A DNA stretch of 64,000 bases from an uncultured Eubacteriales bacterium (GTDB lineage Bacteria > Bacillota > Clostridia > Oscillospirales > CAG-382). The first letter of the stretch is position 1. Each line of letters opens with the position of its first letter. Location of the stretch: assembly GCA_900551295.1 (NCBI GenBank), contig URVJ01000003.1, forward strand, positions 1 to 64,000. Reading direction: 5' to 3'. Of this stretch, positions 1-7,447 are shown piece after piece. A program made the translations under genes and the position numbers. The notes below the pieces were generated by a model, which searched no databases, was not told where the DNA came from, and worked only from the letters and a program-made list of their open reading frames with translations.

Positions 1-268
1 CTTTGTTAACCTTAAATCTAATACTATGAAAAACACAGTACAAAGATACGGACTTCTGTGAAATCTGCAAATTATCCAAGTAAAACGCTATGTTTTATAA
101 CATTGATTAAGTGTTTGTTTTACGCTTTATACTTTTGTTAATACTTTCCGATGGTCTGAAAGAGGACTGCTTTCCTTCTTTTTAGAATAATAAATAGCTG
201 AAGTTAGAGAACTTTACAGTATTATTTCTTATTTTTGTTCTTAATTGGATTACAGAAAGAACTACGAA
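1..268 (+). promoter_or_regulatory. Leader of the hybrid sensor gene, with a weak Bacteroides-type -7 box
   Basis: AT-rich noncoding DNA. TATTTTTG at 230-237 fits the Bacteroidetes -7 consensus TAnnTTTG, which would put the transcript start near 244 and favour the ATG at 269 over the TTG at 245. No good -33 TTTG is seen at the right distance, so this is a weak prediction. There is no Shine-Dalgarno site, as usual for Bacteroides. Confidence 0.3.
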
Positions 269-3034
269 ATGATGAGATGGATGAAGACGATGAGATATCT
301 GAAGTGGATGCTGGTGCTGTTTTGTTTAACCGGGATGACGGCTTGCCGGCAGGATACACCCCGTTTTCGTATTGGGGTGGCTCAATGCAGCGATGATTCA
401 TGGCGACATAAGATGAATGATGAGATTCTTCGGGAAGCGATGTTTTATAATGGTGTTTCGGTGGAAATCCGTTCGGCAGGGGATGATAACACTAAGCAGG
501 CGGAAGATGTCCATTATTTTATGGACGAAGGAGTCGATCTGCTGATTATTTCCGCTAACGAAGCTGCTCCTATGACTCCGATTGTAGAAGAAGCTTATCA
601 GAAAGGCATCCCCGTTATTCTTGTAGACCGGAAGATTCTTTCGGATAAATATACTGCCTATATCGGAGCCGATAATTATGAAATCGGTCGTTCGGTAGGA
701 AACTATATTGCCTCCAGTCTGAAAGGGAAGGGAAATATAGTAGAACTGACAGGATTGAGCGGTTCGACTCCTGCAATGGAACGGCATCAGGGATTTATGG
801 CTGCCATCAGTAAATTCCCGGATATAAAGCTGATTGATAAAGCGGATGCTGCTTGGGAACGTGGTCCGGCAGAGATAGAAATGGATAGTATGCTTCGGAG
901 GCATCCTAAGATTGATGCTGTGTATGCCCATAATGATCGTATCGCTCCGGGTGCCTATCAGGCAGCAAAGATGGCAGGGCGGGAGAAGGAAATGATTTTT
1001 GTCGGCATAGATGCCTTGCCGGGTAAGGGAAACGGGCTGGAGCTGGTTCTGGACAGTGTGCTGGATGCTACCTTTATCTATCCGACCAATGGTGATAAGG
1101 TACTGCAACTGGCTATGGATATTCTGGAGAAGAAACCCTATCCCAAAGAAACGGTGATGAATACCGCTGTTGTGGACCGTACCAACGCACACGTCATGCA
1201 GTTGCAGACCACACACATTTCCGAACTCGACAAAAAGATTGAAACGCTCAACGGACGTATCGGTGGCTATCTCTCTCAGGTAGCTACACAACAGGTCGTT
1301 TTATACGGCAGTCTGATTATCCTTTTATTGGTAGCCGGCTTATTATTGGTCGTTTATAAATCACTCCGCTCAAAGAATCGCTTGAATAAAGAACTTTTTA
1401 AGCAGAAGCAACAATTGGAAGAGCAACGTGACAAACTGGAAGAACAGCGTGACCAATTGATACAACTTTCTCATCAACTGGAAGAAGCTACTCATGCCAA
1501 GCTGGTATTCTTCACCAATATTTCTCACGACTTCCGTACTCCGTTGACATTGGTTGCCGATCCGGTAGAACATTTGTTGGCGGACAAGACACTGAGCGGA
1601 GATCAGCACCGGATGCTCATGCTGATTCAGCGGAATGTGAACATTCTTCTGCGTCTGGTCAATCAGATTCTGGATTTCCGTAAATATGAAAATGGCAAGA
1701 TGGAATATACTCCGGTTACGGTGGATGTCCTTTCTTCTTTCGAAGGATGGAATGAGTCTTTTCAGGCGGCAGCCCGTAAAAAACATATCCATTTCTCTTT
1801 TGATAATATGCCGGATACGGATTATCATACATTGGCAGACATGGAGAAGCTGGAACGCATTTATTTCAATCTACTGTCCAATGCCTTTAAGTTTACACCG
1901 GAAAACGGAAGAATTGCCGTTCGTCTGTCTTCCCTTAGTAAAGAGGACAAACGATGGATACGTTTCACGGTGGCAAATACCGGTTCTATGATTTCTGCCG
2001 AACATATCCGCAATGTATTCGACCGTTTCTATAAGATCGATATGCACCATACCGGTTCGGGAATCGGACTGGCATTGGTAAAAGCCTTCGTAGAAATGCA
2101 TGGTGGTACGATCTCTGTAGAGAGCGATGAGAAACAGGGTACGGTCTTTACCGTTGAACTGCCTGTACAGTCTTGCGAGGCTGTTGCTGCCGAACCGGAT
2201 ACCACCCTTGTTTCTGCGGATTCCCGTACAACAGATGTTCTATTGGCGGAAGAGGAAGAACTGGAAAAAGGATATGACTCTTCCAAATCGTCCGTACTGA
2301 TTATTGATGATAATGAGGATATCCGTTCGTATGTCCATACGCTGTTGCATACAGATTATATGGTGATTGAAGCGGCAGACGGCTCCGAAGGAATCCGTAA
2401 GGCTATGAAGTATGTTCCGGACCTGATCATTTCTGATGTGATGATGCCGGGCATTGATGGCATTGAATGTTGCCGCCGGCTGAAAAGTGAGTTACAGACC
2501 TGTCATATTCCGGTTATTCTGCTGACAGCGTGTTCACTGGACGAACAGCGTATTCAGGGATATGACGGTGGTGCGGATTCTTATATTTCAAAGCCATTCA
2601 GCTCACAGCTGTTGCTGGCACGTGTCCGCAACCTGATCGATTCTCACCGTCGTCTGAAACAGTTCTTTGGTGACGGGCAGACATTGGCGAAGGAAGATGT
2701 CTGCGATATGGACAAGGATTTTGTAGAAAGATTCAAGTCATTGATTGAAGAGAAAATGGGAGACTCCGGTTTGAATGTGGAGGACTTGGGCAAGGATATG
2801 GGACTAAGCCGTGTGCAGCTTTACCGCAAGATTAAATCGTTGACTAACTACTCTCCGAATGAATTGCTCCGTATCGCCCGTTTGAAGAAGGCAGCTTCTT
2901 TGCTTGCTTCTTCGGACATGACCGTAGCGGAGATTGGTTATGAAGTCGGTTTCAGTTCACCTTCTTATTTCACCAAGTGCTATAAAGAGCAGTTTGGAGA
3001 GAGCCCGACAGACTTCCTGAAAAGGAAAGGATGA
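269..3034 (+). CDS. Hybrid two-component system protein (periplasmic sugar-binding sensor, histidine kinase, receiver, AraC output)
   Basis: About 921 aa. Domains in order: signal peptide ending in a lipobox-like LTGMTAC (residues 20-26), a LacI/ribose-binding-type periplasmic domain (about 30-310), a membrane segment (343-363), a coiled coil, HisKA with SHDFRTP (His420), HATPase with NLLSNAFKF and GSGIGLAL, a receiver with SDVMMPG (Asp723) and a C-terminal AraC helix-turn-helix. This is the layout of Bacteroides HTCS regulators that sense sugars in the periplasm and switch on carbohydrate-use loci; family members with a periplasmic-binding-protein sensor include the fructose sensor BT1754. 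The ligand here is unknown and no SusC/SusD genes lie nearby. The start could also be TTG at 245. Confidence 0.93.
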   Translation: MMRWMKTMRYLKWMLVLFCLTGMTACRQDTPRFRIGVAQCSDDSWRHKMNDEILREAMFYNGVSVEIRSAGDDNTKQAEDVHYFMDEGVDLLIISANEAAPMTPIVEEAYQKGIPVILVDRKILSDKYTAYIGADNYEIGRSVGNYIASSLKGKGNIVELTGLSGSTPAMERHQGFMAAISKFPDIKLIDKADAAWERGPAEIEMDSMLRRHPKIDAVYAHNDRIAPGAYQAAKMAGREKEMIFVGIDALPGKGNGLELVLDSVLDATFIYPTNGDKVLQLAMDILEKKPYPKETVMNTAVVDRTNAHVMQLQTTHISELDKKIETLNGRIGGYLSQVATQQVVLYGSLIILLLVAGLLLVVYKSLRSKNRLNKELFKQKQQLEEQRDKLEEQRDQLIQLSHQLEEATHAKLVFFTNISHDFRTPLTLVADPVEHLLADKTLSGDQHRMLMLIQRNVNILLRLVNQILDFRKYENGKMEYTPVTVDVLSSFEGWNESFQAAARKKHIHFSFDNMPDTDYHTLADMEKLERIYFNLLSNAFKFTPENGRIAVRLSSLSKEDKRWIRFTVANTGSMISAEHIRNVFDRFYKIDMHHTGSGIGLALVKAFVEMHGGTISVESDEKQGTVFTVELPVQSCEAVAAEPDTTLVSADSRTTDVLLAEEEELEKGYDSSKSSVLIIDDNEDIRSYVHTLLHTDYMVIEAADGSEGIRKAMKYVPDLIISDVMMPGIDGIECCRRLKSELQTCHIPVILLTACSLDEQRIQGYDGGADSYISKPFSSQLLLARVRNLIDSHRRLKQFFGDGQTLAKEDVCDMDKDFVERFKSLIEEKMGDSGLNVEDLGKDMGLSRVQLYRKIKSLTNYSPNELLRIARLKKAASLLASSDMTVAEIGYEVGFSSPSYFTKCYKEQFGESPTDFLKRKG

Positions 3035-3061
3035 TTTCATTGAGATCGTAAAGAGGGATAT

Positions 3062-3394
3062 ATGAAAGATTATAAAGTAGATAAAGAGAGTTTTTCCGAA
3101 TCCTTTCGGAAGGAAGTGTACGAAGTCGTATCCCAGATACCTGTGGGAAAAGTATCTACCTATGGAGGTATTGCTTTGCTGTTGGGGGCACCTCAATGCT
3201 CGCGGATGGTGGGACGTGCATTGAAAGAAGTGCCGGATGAATTATCCATTCCCTGCCATAGAGTTGTAAATTCCGCCGGAAGGCTGGTGCCCGGTTGGGT
3301 GGAACAAAAACAACTCTTGCTGGCAGAAGAAGTTTCTTTCAAAGCTAACGGATGCGTTAATCTGAAAGAACATTTGTGGCACGTGGATGAATGA
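3062..3394 (+). CDS. MGMT-family methylated-DNA cysteine methyltransferase-like protein
   Basis: 110 aa, the size of the isolated C-terminal DNA-binding/transfer domain of O6-alkylguanine-DNA alkyltransferases. It has the wing-helix core (GKVSTYGGIA), the arginine-finger region (SRMVGRAL) and an intact PCHRV motif with acceptor Cys65. It therefore is not an alkyltransferase-like (ATL) protein, in which that cysteine is replaced. The family transfers alkyl groups from guanine to the protein. The gene starts 28 bp after the sensor gene on the same strand and its 3' end overlaps the convergent gene below by 38 bp. Short MGMT-like proteins of this kind are common in Bacteroides; activity is inferred from the motif only. 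Confidence 0.85.
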   Translation: MKDYKVDKESFSESFRKEVYEVVSQIPVGKVSTYGGIALLLGAPQCSRMVGRALKEVPDELSIPCHRVVNSAGRLVPGWVEQKQLLLAEEVSFKANGCVNLKEHLWHVDE

Positions 3395-3809
3395 AGGATG
3401 CAAGGAAGGTAAGCCATATCATCCGTATCCATACAATAAAGAAAACCCATACATGAAGCCATAAGGTCCTGGTGATGAAATCTCTGACAGGAACAGGGAC
3501 AAATATGTCGATAGGAACGATACATAACAGCACAAAACAGCACCAAAATAGAATCTTGTCTGTTGCGGTACGTGTTGGCCTGCTCCAATACCAGAGCATG
3601 AAACCTGCCAATGCGATAATATAGGTATGTTTCTCGGCGGAGTCACTCAGTAATACTACCCAGCCCATGAGAATGCCCAAAGCTTGGGCACGGAAGGCAA
3701 AAGACGACCATTTGTGGAAATTCCCCAAAAGTAAGCAGGAAATAATCAGATCGCCTATAACGATCTCCCAAAATGTGGACCGTGTAAAGCACGGTCGGGA
3801 GGGAGGCTG
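3357..3809 (-). pseudogene. Truncated polytopic membrane protein, C-terminal part (glycosyltransferase 87/DUF2029-like)
   Basis: Only the C-terminal ~150 residues are present. The frame stays open from the stop at 3357 up to about 3809, where it runs into phage sequence. The residues form several hydrophobic segments with aromatic-rich loops (RSTFWEIVIGD, HTYIIALAG, WLHVWVFFIVW), resembling the C-terminal membrane part of Bacteroidetes glycosyltransferase family 87 proteins, though the family call is tentative. There is no start codon with a plausible context. The missing N-terminus is the clearest sign that this stretch is joined to foreign DNA rather than carrying a natural gene end. Confidence 0.6.
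3770..3800. other. Join between Bacteroides-like and phage sequence
   Basis: The Bacteroides-like coding frame is convincing to about 3765-3785. By 3797-3804 the sequence is a phage ribosome site (GGGAGGGAGG) for the gene at 3812. Signals switch from no-SD Bacteroides genes to strong-SD Firmicutes phage genes. No direct repeat, tRNA or integrase marks the point. An assembly chimera is the likeliest explanation. Confidence 0.7.
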
Positions 3810-3811
3810 TT

Positions 3812-4531
3812 ATGCGGTTTGTTAAAAAGTTTTTCGGTGTTATTTTGTGTGTATGCACGGTTGGCTTTACATCAGCTGCCGCCCAGGTTGAGCCGGGGAT
3901 GCGGCTGTATTTTATAGCCCTGGCTTGTCTTTGTCTTGTCGGTACGGTGCTGTTGTTGAAAAAGCCCCGGAGGCTTAAAAAGCAACCGCCGGAAACGCAC
4001 GCCACAACAGCAGAGGGTGATCTCGTTACCGTGCAGACGGAATACACGCCCAGCGAGGTGCCGGACGATGTGGCAATGGAAATGCGGAAATATTACACGC
4101 TGATGCAGGCGCAGCGTGATGCGGAAATTATGGCCGACAGTTACCGCCTGGCAAGTACAGCCCTTAACCTTGAAACATTTTGCTCAAGGTACGATCTGGC
4201 AATGCAAAAGGCGCACACCTTGTTGCAAGCGGAACAGGTGGGCGTGCGTGGCATACAAAAACTTAATTGCCACAATGCCTGCACCGCTGTTATAAATGCC
4301 GCAGGATCCTTAAAGGTGCGTGCGCTACACGATTTTGCCGCAAACGAGGTAAGCCAAGCCGAGGAATTAAAAACAGACAAAGGAAGGCTAAACCGTTACA
4401 TAAAAATGCTTGCAACGCTGGAAAAAGCCGAGCCCACTTTTATGTTTATGGACGAGTACGAGGCTTTAATTGAAAAGGTAAAGGAGCGTATTGCTCAATT
4501 ACAGAACGGCGCTCAATCAACCCAAAAATAA
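3812..4531 (+). CDS. Phage membrane-anchored protein of unknown function
   Basis: 239 aa with a strong ribosome site 6-7 bp upstream. An N-terminal hydrophobic segment (about 5-24) and a second one (about 31-49) ending in a basic KKPRRLKK stretch suggest a membrane anchor with the rest in the cytoplasm. The remainder is helical, rich in Ala, Glu and Lys, with no catalytic motif recognised. It is the only phage-block gene on the plus strand. It faces the lysis cassette and ends in an intrinsic terminator, so it has its own transcript. Such isolated genes near phage lysogeny or lysis regions are sometimes exclusion or morons, but nothing here proves that. Confidence 0.7.
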   Translation: MRFVKKFFGVILCVCTVGFTSAAAQVEPGMRLYFIALACLCLVGTVLLLKKPRRLKKQPPETHATTAEGDLVTVQTEYTPSEVPDDVAMEMRKYYTLMQAQRDAEIMADSYRLASTALNLETFCSRYDLAMQKAHTLLQAEQVGVRGIQKLNCHNACTAVINAAGSLKVRALHDFAANEVSQAEELKTDKGRLNRYIKMLATLEKAEPTFMFMDEYEALIEKVKERIAQLQNGAQSTQK

Positions 4532-4532
4532 A

Positions 4533-4570
4533 AAAGCACCCAGAGGGCTTTACAGCTCCCTGGGTGCTTT
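4533..4570. terminator. Intrinsic terminator, probably bidirectional
   Basis: Perfect 11-bp stem AAAGCACCCAG / CTGGGTGCTTT (4533-4543 and 4560-4570) immediately after the stop of the plus-strand gene, with A/T-rich flanks on both sides. It could end transcripts arriving from either direction. Confidence 0.85.
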
Positions 4571-4815
4571 CTAACTTTCTCACGCGCGTATGCGTATATG
4601 TACGCAATTAGGCGGGTAGGCGGTGGTTTTTCTCTCTAAACTCCCTATTTTGCACTCTATACAGAAAAAATGTTAGAATGTTAGAAAAGGGCAAAAACCG
4701 TGTAACCGTGCGGGTTTATCGCAAAACAATTTGTAAAACATTCTCAAAATAAAATGTTAGAATGTTTCTAACAATTCTACACGAAAAACATTTTACTTTG
4801 CCGTATTGTTAGATA
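4568..4815. repeat. Noncoding element, copy A (TGTTAGAA iterons)
   Basis: The ~120 bp from TTTCTAAC (4568) to GTTAGAAAA (4688) recur at 33166-33285 with the same order: CTTTCTCACGCGCG, ACGCAA, AGGCGGGT and TGTTAGAATGTTAGAAAAG. TGTTAGAA is at 4671, 4679 and 4755; the last faces TTCTAACA at 4766 to make a perfect inverted repeat with a 3-bp spacer. A further shared block, TTTCTAACAATTCTACACG, ends near 4783 and GTTAGAT follows at 4807. No open frame fits. Possible roles are replication origin iterons, operator array or structured RNA. Confidence 0.8.
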
Positions 4816-4827
4816 AAACCGATGGGG

Positions 4828-5208
4828 TTATTTACTCCCCCCCCCCGCATCGTCTGCGGTGTCCTCGATACCGTCCGTGCCCTCTTTTTCAAAAGCACGG
4901 TTAAACTCCGCAAGAGCTGCCTCGATCAGCATACGCATCTCAAGGTTTGTAATAGTGATGCCCTTTTCCGCAAGCATTTCCGAGGCAGCCTCAAGTGCTT
5001 TGTTGAGCTTTTCCTCGCCGTGCAGGTCCTTGTAAATCTGCTCAACGGCCTGCACAACGGTTTTGGCAACCGCCTGCTTGGTCTTGTCATTTACATACTT
5101 GGTGTAAAGCCTTTTTGCTACAATACCGATATAGCCGGCAAGGGCGGTAAGAACGGCATACAAAATTGTGGTGCCGTATTCGGATATAAAAAGTTTGATA
5201 AATTCCAT
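4828..5208 (-). CDS. Phage holin, LL-H type
   Basis: 126 aa with one N-terminal membrane helix (about 8-30, TTILYAVLTALAGYIGIVA) followed by a long amphipathic cytoplasmic part, the pattern of the LLH family of phage holins. It has a clear ribosome site (AGGAGG) before its ATG. It sits directly downstream of the amidase and is the last gene of the late operon, as expected for a lysis protein that permeabilises the membrane. The last codons run through a C10 tract (4837-4846) encoding Gly-Gly-Gly, so slippage there would change only the extreme C-terminus. A second small membrane protein upstream could be a partner or antiholin. Confidence 0.75.
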   Translation of the reverse strand: MEFIKLFISEYGTTILYAVLTALAGYIGIVAKRLYTKYVNDKTKQAVAKTVVQAVEQIYKDLHGEEKLNKALEAASEMLAEKGITITNLEMRMLIEAALAEFNRAFEKEGTDGIEDTADDAGGGSK

Positions 5209-5223
5209 AATGAGATCCTCCTA

Positions 5224-6264
5224 TTATTTAAGTAGTCTGTTTACCTCGGCTTGTACGGCTGAATAATCATAGCCGGCCGCCGTAAGTTTCTGTTTGCGTG
5301 TTGCACCGTTACCCCATTTGCCCTGGATAACCTCACGGGCAACCTCAGTGTTGCTCTTTTTAGCCGGAGCAGACGGTGCCGCCGCTGTTCCGCTTTTCGT
5401 GGTGATAAAGTTCTTATACCCGGCTGCGGTCAGCTTGGCCGCCATAGCATCTGCGTTGGCACGCACGCTGTACGCACCAACCTGCACCTTATAGAGCCCA
5501 TCCACCTGCACAATGTAGGTGTCAAAGCCTTTGCCTTTAAGTTCTGCGGCGAGTTTATCAGCGTTGGCCTTTACAGAAAAGGCTCCCGTTTGCACACGGT
5601 AAAGCACCTTTCCAGTGTCCGGCTGCGTTGGCGTGGCGGGCTGGGCATTAAGCAGCTTTTGCACCTCGGCTCTAAACCAGTCCATTGTTTTGCCAAAGGG
5701 CTTGAGCCAGTTGTGAGGATCGCCGTGCCCGCCGCCGTACCCTGCAAGGTAACTTTCGTAATGGCTGCTGATTTTATCAACGCCAAAACCGTACTTTTTG
5801 CAGAGATAAGCACAAAACTCCTGCGCCTCTTTCATAACGGCGTTGAAATAATCGGGATCGGAAAGCCCATCCTCACACATTTCAAACTGCACACGGGCGG
5901 TGGGGTTGTAGTTGTAACTGCCGTTTTTACCAGAGCCAACACCCCAGCAGCAGATGTCAAAGGGGAGGGTTTGGTAGGTTTCCACTTTGCCTGCGGCGTT
6001 TATGCCAATAAAGGCGTGCACGCATACGCTGCGCCCCATTTCCTTTGCCGAGTGGTTCCAGTCATTGCAATACTGATTTTTGCCGAGGTCGGCAATAACA
6101 GCATCGTAATTGGGATCGCTCTTTAAGGGCTGCACATACCTTTTAAGGTTTTTGTTGTTGGCACCGGTGGAGTGTACCACAATGCCGGTGGGCTTGCCCC
6201 CGGTCATTTTCGTGCCCCTTTTGTAGCAGTCATTTGCGGTTAAAATACATTGCTTGAGTACCAT
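5224..6264 (-). CDS. Endolysin: N-acetylmuramoyl-L-alanine amidase with SPOR repeats
   Basis: 346 aa from the ATG at 6264, which follows AGGAGG by 8 bp. The N-terminal half is an amidase_2/PGRP-type Zn amidase: GIVVHSTGA supplies the first His ligand, NWNHSA and HAFIGI follow, and GDPHNWL carries the late His. It cleaves the MurNAc-L-Ala bond. Two SPOR-like repeats follow (YRVQTGAFSVKANAD and YKVQVGAYSVRANAD), which bind peptidoglycan. The C-terminus (AREVIQGKWGNGATRKQKL) resembles a CW_7/Cpl-7-type wall-binding motif. It lies between two small membrane proteins, a standard lysis cassette. Confidence 0.92.
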   Translation of the reverse strand: MVLKQCILTANDCYKRGTKMTGGKPTGIVVHSTGANNKNLKRYVQPLKSDPNYDAVIADLGKNQYCNDWNHSAKEMGRSVCVHAFIGINAAGKVETYQTLPFDICCWGVGSGKNGSYNYNPTARVQFEMCEDGLSDPDYFNAVMKEAQEFCAYLCKKYGFGVDKISSHYESYLAGYGGGHGDPHNWLKPFGKTMDWFRAEVQKLLNAQPATPTQPDTGKVLYRVQTGAFSVKANADKLAAELKGKGFDTYIVQVDGLYKVQVGAYSVRANADAMAAKLTAAGYKNFITTKSGTAAAPSAPAKKSNTEVAREVIQGKWGNGATRKQKLTAAGYDYSAVQAEVNRLLK

Positions 6265-6324
6265 AATAGTAACCTCCTTAAAAATTTCAGCCGGTGAGGG
6301 TTGCCCCTCCCGGCTGTTTTGCAA

Positions 6325-6603
6325 TTATTTATGCGCCCGTTGATTGATGTACTTGTCGAGCTTGTCCTTTGCAATCGGCACGGTGTGGTTGGCACCGAGC
6401 TGCTGCAAGCCGTCCAAGCACGCAGATAAAGCAAACACGATGAGGGTGTCCTCCTCTTTAATGTGTGCAATATCTTTGTCCTGTTTTTCCTGTTTTAAGT
6501 ACCAGCGGTACACGGCGAATACAACGCCGAAAATAACGCCCAAAGCACCGATAACGGCGGCAATGGTTATAATGGTATCTGCTGAAACGGTTACGCTGCC
6601 CAT
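6325..6603 (-). CDS. Small membrane protein, holin-like
   Basis: 92 aa, with an N-terminal membrane helix (about 10-32, IITIAAVIGALGVIFGVVFAV) and then a charged, helical tail. Ribosome site GGAGGG stands 4 bp before the ATG. It overlaps no gene and is followed by the amidase after 60 bp. Its place in the lysis cassette suggests a holin, antiholin or anchoring factor. It is not a recognised holin family to me, so the role is inferred from position and topology. Confidence 0.7.
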   Translation of the reverse strand: MGSVTVSADTIITIAAVIGALGVIFGVVFAVYRWYLKQEKQDKDIAHIKEEDTLIVFALSACLDGLQQLGANHTVPIAKDKLDKYINQRAHK

Positions 6604-6604
6604 T

Positions 6605-7015
6605 TTATCCCTCCTTTATCTGCTGCCAGCCTGCGGGATAAGCGGATGGACTCCAGACATTATTATCAATAAGGCTTTTATACACTTTACCCTCAAAGCG
6701 TACTTTATCGCCCTTTTTGTAGGCGTTGGTGCTGTCCGGCTGCTCCCATTCGGGAATAACATCGGGATCCGGGATCAATACCTTTGCAAAAAGGCTGGGT
6801 GCCGCACCAGGCTCCCAACTTGCCTGTGAGGTATGATCCTGCAACACGGAATAAAGCACACCACCGTGCTTAACCTTAGTACCGGCGGTATAGGCAACGC
6901 CGGCCGCCCAAGCCGGAAACAAAGTAACCGCCTCCAGGGCGGTTGCATCGTCAAGGTTCTGTGCGCTTTTTTCGATAATGGGGCGCAGTTTTCTTGCCAA
7001 TTCAATAAGTGTCAT
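6605..7015 (-). CDS. Phage tail-end protein with carbohydrate-binding module 5/12-like repeats
   Basis: 136 aa. After a short helical start it carries two aromatic-rich modules of the chitin-binding/CBM5-12 type: AWAAGVAYTAGTKVKHGGVLYSV and, more clearly, AYKKGDKVRFEGKVYKSL followed by WSPSAYPAGWQ. Such modules bind glycans and often appear on phage tail or lysis proteins. It is encoded just 1 bp after the preceding gene in the fibre/lysis region, so a role in binding the host wall is likely. Confidence 0.8.
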   Translation of the reverse strand: MTLIELARKLRPIIEKSAQNLDDATALEAVTLFPAWAAGVAYTAGTKVKHGGVLYSVLQDHTSQASWEPGAAPSLFAKVLIPDPDVIPEWEQPDSTNAYKKGDKVRFEGKVYKSLIDNNVWSPSAYPAGWQQIKEG

Positions 7016-7447
7016 TTACTCCACCCCCAATACTATTTTTGCCGCACGCAATTCCTCGGCAAGTGTTTTGTTTTCTGCCTTTAAGTCAGCAACCGCCCTT
7101 TCGATTTTTGAAACATCGGCGGGTGTCCCCGTACCTTGCTTGAGCTTTTCTACCGCCACCTCAAGTGCCGTAATGCGCCCCTCCTGCGTGTCTGGTTTCT
7201 TTTCGGGCACGGGTGGCTGCCAAGCGGAGGCGGTTTCATACCACGCATCAAAATCGGCGGTAATTTCAGCCTCGGTTGCGGTGGTACGCATATAAGCCTC
7301 ATCAGCCTCATAGCTTTTTGCACCGGTTTCCGGATCTGTTACCTCTGCAATGTTTTTACGCATCCAAAGGTCTGCGGTGTCAGCCGAGGGCAGGCTCATA
7401 TACTTGATACTGTCCGGGCGTTCTGTGTAATACGCTTTTGTTACCAT
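7016..7447 (-). CDS. Phage tail-associated coiled-coil protein
   Basis: 143 aa from the ATG at 7447 (AAAGGAG upstream). The N-terminal part is compact (TKAYYTERPDS) and the C-terminal third is a predicted coiled coil (KIERAVADLKAENKTLAEEL). Similar small proteins sit between fibre genes and lysis genes in Firmicutes myoviruses. Its first 68 bp overlap the 3' end of the reverse transcriptase gene in another frame. No enzymatic motif is seen; a structural or fibre-chaperone role is a guess. Confidence 0.7.
   Translation of the reverse strand: MVTKAYYTERPDSIKYMSLPSADTADLWMRKNIAEVTDPETGAKSYEADEAYMRTTATEAEITADFDAWYETASAWQPPVPEKKPDTQEGRITALEVAVEKLKQGTGTPADVSKIERAVADLKAENKTLAEELRAAKIVLGVE

Noticed and set aside
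398..1291. Long minus-strand open frame inside the sensor gene
   Set aside because: Shadow of the sensor's codons; no ribosome site or family features, while the plus frame has full domain motifs.
3062..3394. Alkyltransferase-like (ATL) protein rather than MGMT
   Set aside because: The acceptor Cys in PCHRV is present, so it is not an ATL.
3812..4531. Integrase or repressor on the plus strand
   Set aside because: Two membrane helices and no catalytic or HTH motif; not a lysogeny gene.
4561..4820. CRISPR-like array from the TGTTAGAA repeats
   Set aside because: Units are 8 bp, irregularly spaced and in both orientations; no CRISPR spacer pattern and no cas genes.
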